This document shows, in pieces, positions 29,898 through 33,482 of a stretch of 33,482 nucleotides of DNA. The position numbers and the translations under genes were made by a program. This stretch comes from an uncultured Eubacterium sp. (GTDB taxonomy: Bacteria > Bacillota > Clostridia > Lachnospirales > Lachnospiraceae). How positions within the stretch are numbered: the stretch's first letter is position 1; each line of letters begins with the position of its first letter. The stretch lies in assembly GCA_910584595.1 (NCBI GenBank), contig CAJUBQ010000049.1, forward strand, positions 1 through 33,482, read 5' to 3'. A model generated the notes under the pieces. That model was not told the origin of the DNA. It did no database searches and was given only the letters and a program-made list of their open reading frames with translations.

Positions 29898-30341
29898 CTA
29901 ACTGTCGCTGGAAAACTGAATGTCCACAATATCATCCAAAGGTATTTCCAGGTCATGTTCCATAATAATCGTTCGTTTGTGAGAATGAATCGATGTTACA
30001 ACACCGGTAGCTTTCCTGTAAGAGCCTCCGTCTTTCTTTGGGTCTTTTTGAAAATAAGTGACGGTGGCCTCAGGAGCCACAGAGCATCCCAGCAGACTTT
30101 GCAGCTTTTGATCCAGGAGGGTTTTTGTGTTTTCGTCCAGTTCAATTTTTTCATCGGTCAAACGCGCGGCTTCTTTGATCGCTTCCTGATGGCCGGACAG
30201 GGCGGCAAAAGGCGAGAACTGTGCAGCGCGTTCACTGACCGGCATTTGAGGATGTGTTGTGGATACATGATGCGGAAGATGAATGATATCATCATAGGAG
30301 TGTATAGGGGTTGCAGGTTGATTCAGATGGAGCCGGTTCAT
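29898..30341 (-). CDS. YolD-like protein encoded with the Y-family polymerase
   Basis: This 147-residue protein has the YolD-like hallmark ERAAQFSPFAALSGHQEAI at about residues 37-55, followed by a helix and a beta-rich C-terminal half (TGVVTSIHSHKRTIIMEHDLEIPLDDIVDIQF). YolD proteins occur in SOS operons with Y-family polymerases (for example Bacillus YqjW-YqjX and UvrX) and are thought to interact with them; their biochemical role is unclear. The start at 30341 follows AAAGGA by 9 bases; a longer frame overlaps dinB and lacks such a site. It lies 37 bases after the polymerase gene and is probably co-transcribed. Confidence 0.8.
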   Translation of the reverse strand: MNRLHLNQPATPIHSYDDIIHLPHHVSTTHPQMPVSERAAQFSPFAALSGHQEAIKEAARLTDEKIELDENTKTLLDQKLQSLLGCSVAPEATVTYFQKDPKKDGGSYRKATGVVTSIHSHKRTIIMEHDLEIPLDDIVDIQFSSDS

Positions 30342-30378
30342 ATTAAATATTCCTTTCTTTGCAGGATGTATGAGGAAG

Positions 30379-31908
30379 CTATGCTTTATGACCGCCAATT
30401 AATTCATTGCGTATGGCAGACGTGGCTGCGTTTTCCAGATCCATTCCTTTGAGTACAGCATTGTTTCCAAATTTTTTCTTAATGTTTAGTACAGCCTGCT
30501 GCATTTTTCTTTCCCGTTCCAGAGTTTCCTGTGTGATTGTTTCCTGCTGCTGCAATGCTTCATAGTCAGTAAACAGGCTAAGCTGTTCAAAAGATTCCGT
30601 TTGTGCTTGGAGCTGTTCGCTGACAACGTGGTTTGCAGTTAAGTATACACGCCGGATCAGCAGATGCTTGTGAACAATGTCTTCATAAAGCGTTGCAGCT
30701 GCATCCATCAAAAGTTTTGAAGAGGATGTCGTCCGGTGCAGATTTTTGGATCCATGTGCATGTTTTGGAACTTTGCGGCCGTTTCGGTCGGTTGTGTAAG
30801 GACCGTGATAAAGTTTGCTGATCTGCGGATCAGACAGATTGTCTTTGTCATAACCTATGGTAAGTACAATCTGGTTCGTCACAAGCCGTTGATCGACGAG
30901 ATCCAGAGCCAAAAGATCTGCCATTTCCTGAACAATCAGTTTTCCTTCTGCATAATTGTATGGACGCTGCAATACCTGACCTGAGCCAATACTGCTGGAT
31001 TCGGGTTTGTAAGCTTTAATATCGGCAATCGTGCATGGCTCCCAACCCCAGGCGTGGTCAATCAGCAGTTCAGCATTGATGCCGAATAGCCGGTATAGCA
31101 GGTCTTCATTGTAAAAGTCAGTTGGTTTTCCAAGGGAACATCTTGCAATGTCTCCCATCGTATACAGTCCGACTTCTTCCAGCTTTTTTGCAATGCCATT
31201 GCCGATGCGCCAAAAAGCTGTAAGCGGACGGTGGTTCCAAAACAGTTTTCGGTAAGACATTTCATCCAATTCGGCAATACGTGCTCCATCACTGTCCGGT
31301 GTTGCATGTTTAGCTCCGATATCCATAGCAATTTTGCAAAGGTACAGGTTTGTGCCGATGCCTGCTGTTGCAGTAATACCGGTGGCACGATAGACTTCCT
31401 GTATTAATCTGGCGGCCAGTTCTCTGGCTGAGAGCCGGTAAGTGTTCAGATAGCACGATGCATCAATAAATACCTCATCAATAGAATAGACATGGATATC
31501 TTCCGGGGCAATATAATTTAAGTAAATATGGTAAATTTTAGCGCTGTATTCCATGTAACAGGCCATTCGCGGCAAAGCCGTGATGAAGGATGCGGCCAGT
31601 GCAGGAGAGCGCTTAAGCTCAGTATCGGAACAGGATTCTCCGGTAAACTTATGGTCTGGGGCAAAATGCAGACGGTTTGTATTTACTTCTTTGACTTTTT
31701 TTATCACTTCAAACAATCTGGCGCGTCCGGGAATACCATATGCTTTTAAAGATGGAGATACGGCAAGGCAGATTGTTTTTTCTGTGCGGCTGGCGTCTGC
31801 AACAACAAGATTGGTAGTCAGAGGATCCAGACCGCGTTCTGTGCATTCGACAGAAGCATAGAATGATTTTAAGTCGATGGCAATATAAATATGCGATTCT
31901 TTTGACAT
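30379..31908 (-). CDS. Y-family DNA polymerase (DinB/UvrX-like)
   Basis: This is a translesion DNA polymerase of the UmuC/DinB type. Its N-terminus IAIDLKSFYASVEC holds the first catalytic aspartate, VYSIDEVFIDAS the second acidic pair, and GITATAGIGTNLYLCKIAMD the next palm motif. The helix-hairpin-helix region (FWRIGNGIAKKLEEVGLYTMGDIA) and little-finger domain follow. With 509 residues it is longer than E. coli DinB (351) and like clostridial and phage-type members of the UvrX/UmuC-like group. The start at 31908 is preferred because AAAGGA lies 9 bases upstream. It is first in the operon with the YolD-like gene, behind a probable LexA-controlled promoter. Confidence 0.93.
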   Translation of the reverse strand: MSKESHIYIAIDLKSFYASVECTERGLDPLTTNLVVADASRTEKTICLAVSPSLKAYGIPGRARLFEVIKKVKEVNTNRLHFAPDHKFTGESCSDTELKRSPALAASFITALPRMACYMEYSAKIYHIYLNYIAPEDIHVYSIDEVFIDASCYLNTYRLSARELAARLIQEVYRATGITATAGIGTNLYLCKIAMDIGAKHATPDSDGARIAELDEMSYRKLFWNHRPLTAFWRIGNGIAKKLEEVGLYTMGDIARCSLGKPTDFYNEDLLYRLFGINAELLIDHAWGWEPCTIADIKAYKPESSSIGSGQVLQRPYNYAEGKLIVQEMADLLALDLVDQRLVTNQIVLTIGYDKDNLSDPQISKLYHGPYTTDRNGRKVPKHAHGSKNLHRTTSSSKLLMDAAATLYEDIVHKHLLIRRVYLTANHVVSEQLQAQTESFEQLSLFTDYEALQQQETITQETLERERKMQQAVLNIKKKFGNNAVLKGMDLENAATSAIRNELIGGHKA

Positions 31909-31947
31909 GGCGAACAATCCTTTCTTTGTCTGTCGAAGAAACCATAT

Positions 31948-31961
31948 CGAACAAACTTTCT
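31948..31961. promoter_or_regulatory. Probable LexA (SOS) box of the polymerase operon
   Basis: CGAACAAACTTTCT matches the Gram-positive LexA consensus CGAACRNRYGTTYC at most positions, the main deviation being T for G in the right half. It lies just downstream of the -10 box of the polymerase promoter, where a repressor would block transcription. Confidence 0.55.
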
Positions 31962-31964
31962 GTT

Positions 31965-31993
31965 ATTATAAACCTTGCGGCAGGATTGTTCAA
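31965..31993 (-). promoter_or_regulatory. Promoter of the polymerase-YolD operon
   Basis: On the minus strand TTGAAC (complement of 31988-31993), 17 bases and TATAAT (complement of 31965-31970). Confidence 0.75.
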
Positions 31994-32027
31994 GTGGTGT
32001 TTTGAAATATTTTGCAGGCACATTGAA

Positions 32028-32316
32028 ATTGAAGGTAACAGTTCAGGTAGGTCTGCACATTTACTGTGCTGACCGTATAAAAATGTAGCGGTTTCCAGGT
32101 ATCCGGCCCATCGCAAAGCGATTTCTAATGGCCGGATACGTAACAGTTCAATGGGTTATCTGAACTGTTACAATTGAAGCAACCGTTCAGGCAGGTCTGC
32201 GCATTTACTGTGCCGGACCGTATAAAAATGTAGTGGTTTCCAGGTATCCGGCCCATCGCAAAGCGATTTCTAATGAATGGATACGTAACAGTTCCATGGG
32301 TTATATGAACTGTTAC
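32028..32316. repeat. Tandem duplication of a 145-bp unit with the double-hairpin repeat
   Basis: Unit 1 (32028-32171) and unit 2 (32173-32316) agree over most of their length. Each has a leading part (GTTCAGG, a GCACA/TGTGC-type hairpin, GTATAAAAATGTAG) and then the 71-bp double-hairpin repeat (32101-32171 and 32246-32316) also present at 21744. In unit 2 the first stem is damaged (GAATGGAT instead of GGCCGGAT), while the second is kept nearly intact. No open frame. The stretch between the divergent polymerase and radical SAM genes holds only this. Confidence 0.9.
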
Positions 32317-32379
32317 AAATTGAATATTTCGAAATGGCATGTCAGACGAAGAAACTGTCCAAAACAGATCAGGAGATAA

Positions 32380-33282
32380 ATGAATATGCATGAAGTAAAT
32401 GTGAAAGGAATTTTATCAGCCCAAAATGGGATGAATTTATATCGTGGTTGTTCTCATGGATGCATTTATTGTGATTCCAGAAGCAAATGTTATCAGATGA
32501 AGCATGAGTTTGAGGATATTGAAATCAAGGCAAATGCAATCGAACTGTTGGAACAGGCGTTACGGCGAAAACGTACAAAATGTATGATTGGCACAGGTTC
32601 TATGACAGATCCGTATCTTCCCATTGAGAATGAAATTGGTAATGTCCGGAAAGCACTGGAACTGATAGAACGATATGGATTTGGCGTTACGCTGCAGACA
32701 AAATCAGACAGGATATTGCGTGATGTGGATTTGCTAAAAGCGATCCATGAAAAAACGAAATGCGTGGTACAGATGACATTGACAACCTACGACGAGGATT
32801 TATGCGCAAAACTGGAACCGAATGTTTGTACAACAAGTAAAAGGTTTGATGTATTAAAGCGTATGAAAGAAGAGGGGATTCCTACAGTCGTATGGTTAAG
32901 CCCAATCCTTCCGTTTATCAATGATACAGAGGAAAATATAAAAGGAATTTTAGATTACTGCGGGCAGGCCGGGGTATATGGCGTGATCTGCTTTGGAATG
33001 GGAATGACGCTGCGGGAAGGGAGCCGGGAATATTTTTACAGGCAGTTAGACAGGCTGTTTCCCGGATTGAAGGAGCGGTACATACAGACATATGGAATGC
33101 AGTATGAACTGGCTAGTCCAAACAGTCGCAGGCTCATGGCAATGTTTGTCCGGATATGTGAAGACAGAGGAATAGTGTATCGGAATGAGCAGATATTTCG
33201 GTATTTACAAACGTTTGAGGAAAAATGCAGGAATATTCAGTTGAGTTTGTTTGATGATTTTGGTACATTGGATGCAAAATAA
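32380..33282 (+). CDS. Radical SAM protein of the SPL-like family
   Basis: This 300-residue protein has the radical SAM cluster motif at C24, C28 and C31 (GCSHGCIYCDSR). The GTGSMTDPYLPIENE and TLQTKSDRILRD segments are typical of the family related to spore photoproduct lyase (SplB / Rv2578c type). Members of the wider family are mostly uncharacterised and lack the DNA-repair C-terminus of true SplB, so photoproduct repair should not be assumed. AGGAG is 4 bases before the ATG at 32380 and 10 before the in-frame ATG at 32386; either may be used. It is divergent from the SOS polymerase operon, with the tandem repeats between. Confidence 0.85.
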   Translation: MNMHEVNVKGILSAQNGMNLYRGCSHGCIYCDSRSKCYQMKHEFEDIEIKANAIELLEQALRRKRTKCMIGTGSMTDPYLPIENEIGNVRKALELIERYGFGVTLQTKSDRILRDVDLLKAIHEKTKCVVQMTLTTYDEDLCAKLEPNVCTTSKRFDVLKRMKEEGIPTVVWLSPILPFINDTEENIKGILDYCGQAGVYGVICFGMGMTLREGSREYFYRQLDRLFPGLKERYIQTYGMQYELASPNSRRLMAMFVRICEDRGIVYRNEQIFRYLQTFEEKCRNIQLSLFDDFGTLDAK

Positions 33283-33304
33283 ATAAAAAATTTGCAGGGG
33301 TGAA

Positions 33305-33433
33305 ATGATTAAGAATTTGTACTATCTCATATATGCTGACAAAAGGAAGAAGATTAATTGCAACCTGTCTGCCCAAGTGTCGATTCTGGATAATATTCAG
33401 GAAAAAACAGAAGAACATGTTGTTAAACGCTAG
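33305..33433 (+). CDS. Small protein ending in a repeat, uncertain
   Basis: A 42-codon frame encodes a lysine-rich peptide starting MIKNLYYLIYADKRKK, with GGGGTG four to five bases upstream. Its TAG stop lies in the CTAG border of the palindromic element, so a longer original protein may have been cut short by the insertion. It follows the radical SAM gene by 22 bases and could be co-transcribed. No family is recognised; it could be spurious. Confidence 0.35.
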   Translation: MIKNLYYLIYADKRKKINCNLSAQVSILDNIQEKTEEHVVKR

Positions 33434-33482
33434 AGCGTGTTTGAAAAATGCTTTCTGTGAGATGTGCTTCACAGTTTGTGGA
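33430..33482. repeat. Palindromic MITE-like element, copy 3, cut by the window end
   Basis: The first 53 bases of the element, beginning CTAGAGCG and matching 14444-14496 over the full visible length. The rest lies outside the window. Confidence 0.85.

Noticed and set aside
32028..32316. Possible CRISPR or integron-like site in the duplicated 145-bp units
   Set aside because: Only two units, no spacers, no integrase; the hairpins match the dispersed 71-bp repeat instead.

Overview
The window looks like a chromosomal segment of a low-to-moderate G+C anaerobic Firmicute, most likely a member of the Lachnospiraceae (Clostridia). The reasons are strong AGGAGG-type ribosome binding sites, Gram-positive style promoters, a lysine and a TPP riboswitch with intrinsic terminators, a short clostridial-type ThiC, a B12-binding/DUF4080 radical SAM protein, a DinB-YolD pair, and several families of small hairpin repeats. 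No rRNA, tRNA, CRISPR array or replication origin is visible. The identification is inference from gene types, not from a marker gene.

Layout. 1-420 is a non-coding cluster of nested inverted repeats. 553-6230 holds an acetyltransferase, the translational GTPase TypA (minus strand), a two-OB-fold SSB-like protein, a CobO/BtuR-like adenosyltransferase and dapA. dapA and dapB (to 7093) form a lysine biosynthesis unit behind a complete lysine riboswitch. A methyltransferase follows, then a thiamine operon (TPP riboswitch, thiE, HAD phosphatase, thiC; 8105-11194). Next come a 460-bp element carrying a coiled-coil gene between 28-bp inverted repeats, the radical SAM gene it abuts, and an HD-domain gene.

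14927-21228 is one tightly packed operon in which most genes overlap: PAP2 phosphatase, flippase-like membrane protein, phosphatidylserine synthase, phosphatidylserine decarboxylase, RarA, an OmpR-type response regulator and a histidine kinase. It is followed by an ABC transporter (ATPase plus an 841-residue FtsX/MacB-like permease) and, convergently, a secreted protein of unknown function. The promoters of the ABC transporter and the secreted protein are near copies: the same two 11-bp direct repeats, the same 9-base gap to the -10 box and the same upstream TGTCAT. This suggests that both are switched by one response regulator, plausibly the one encoded next door. I regard this membrane-lipid, two-component, transporter and secreted-protein module as the most interesting system in the window.

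26100-28850 is an accessory, decaying region. Two inverted copies of an about 84-bp sequence (probably insertion-sequence ends) enclose a transposase remnant, a cation-efflux remnant, a broken secreted-protein gene, a likely type I toxin-antitoxin locus (32-residue membrane peptide with an occluded ribosome binding site and a candidate antisense RNA) and the tail of a PIN-domain toxin gene with its intact small partner. The end of the window has a methyltransferase with a duplicated 3' end, a DinB-YolD translesion unit under a likely LexA box, a tandemly duplicated hairpin repeat, and an SPL-like radical SAM gene.

Two dispersed repeat families link these parts. One is a palindromic element of about 160 bp flanked by TA (three copies plus relics), whose ends supply stop codons to neighbouring genes. 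The other is a 71-bp double-hairpin element (three copies).
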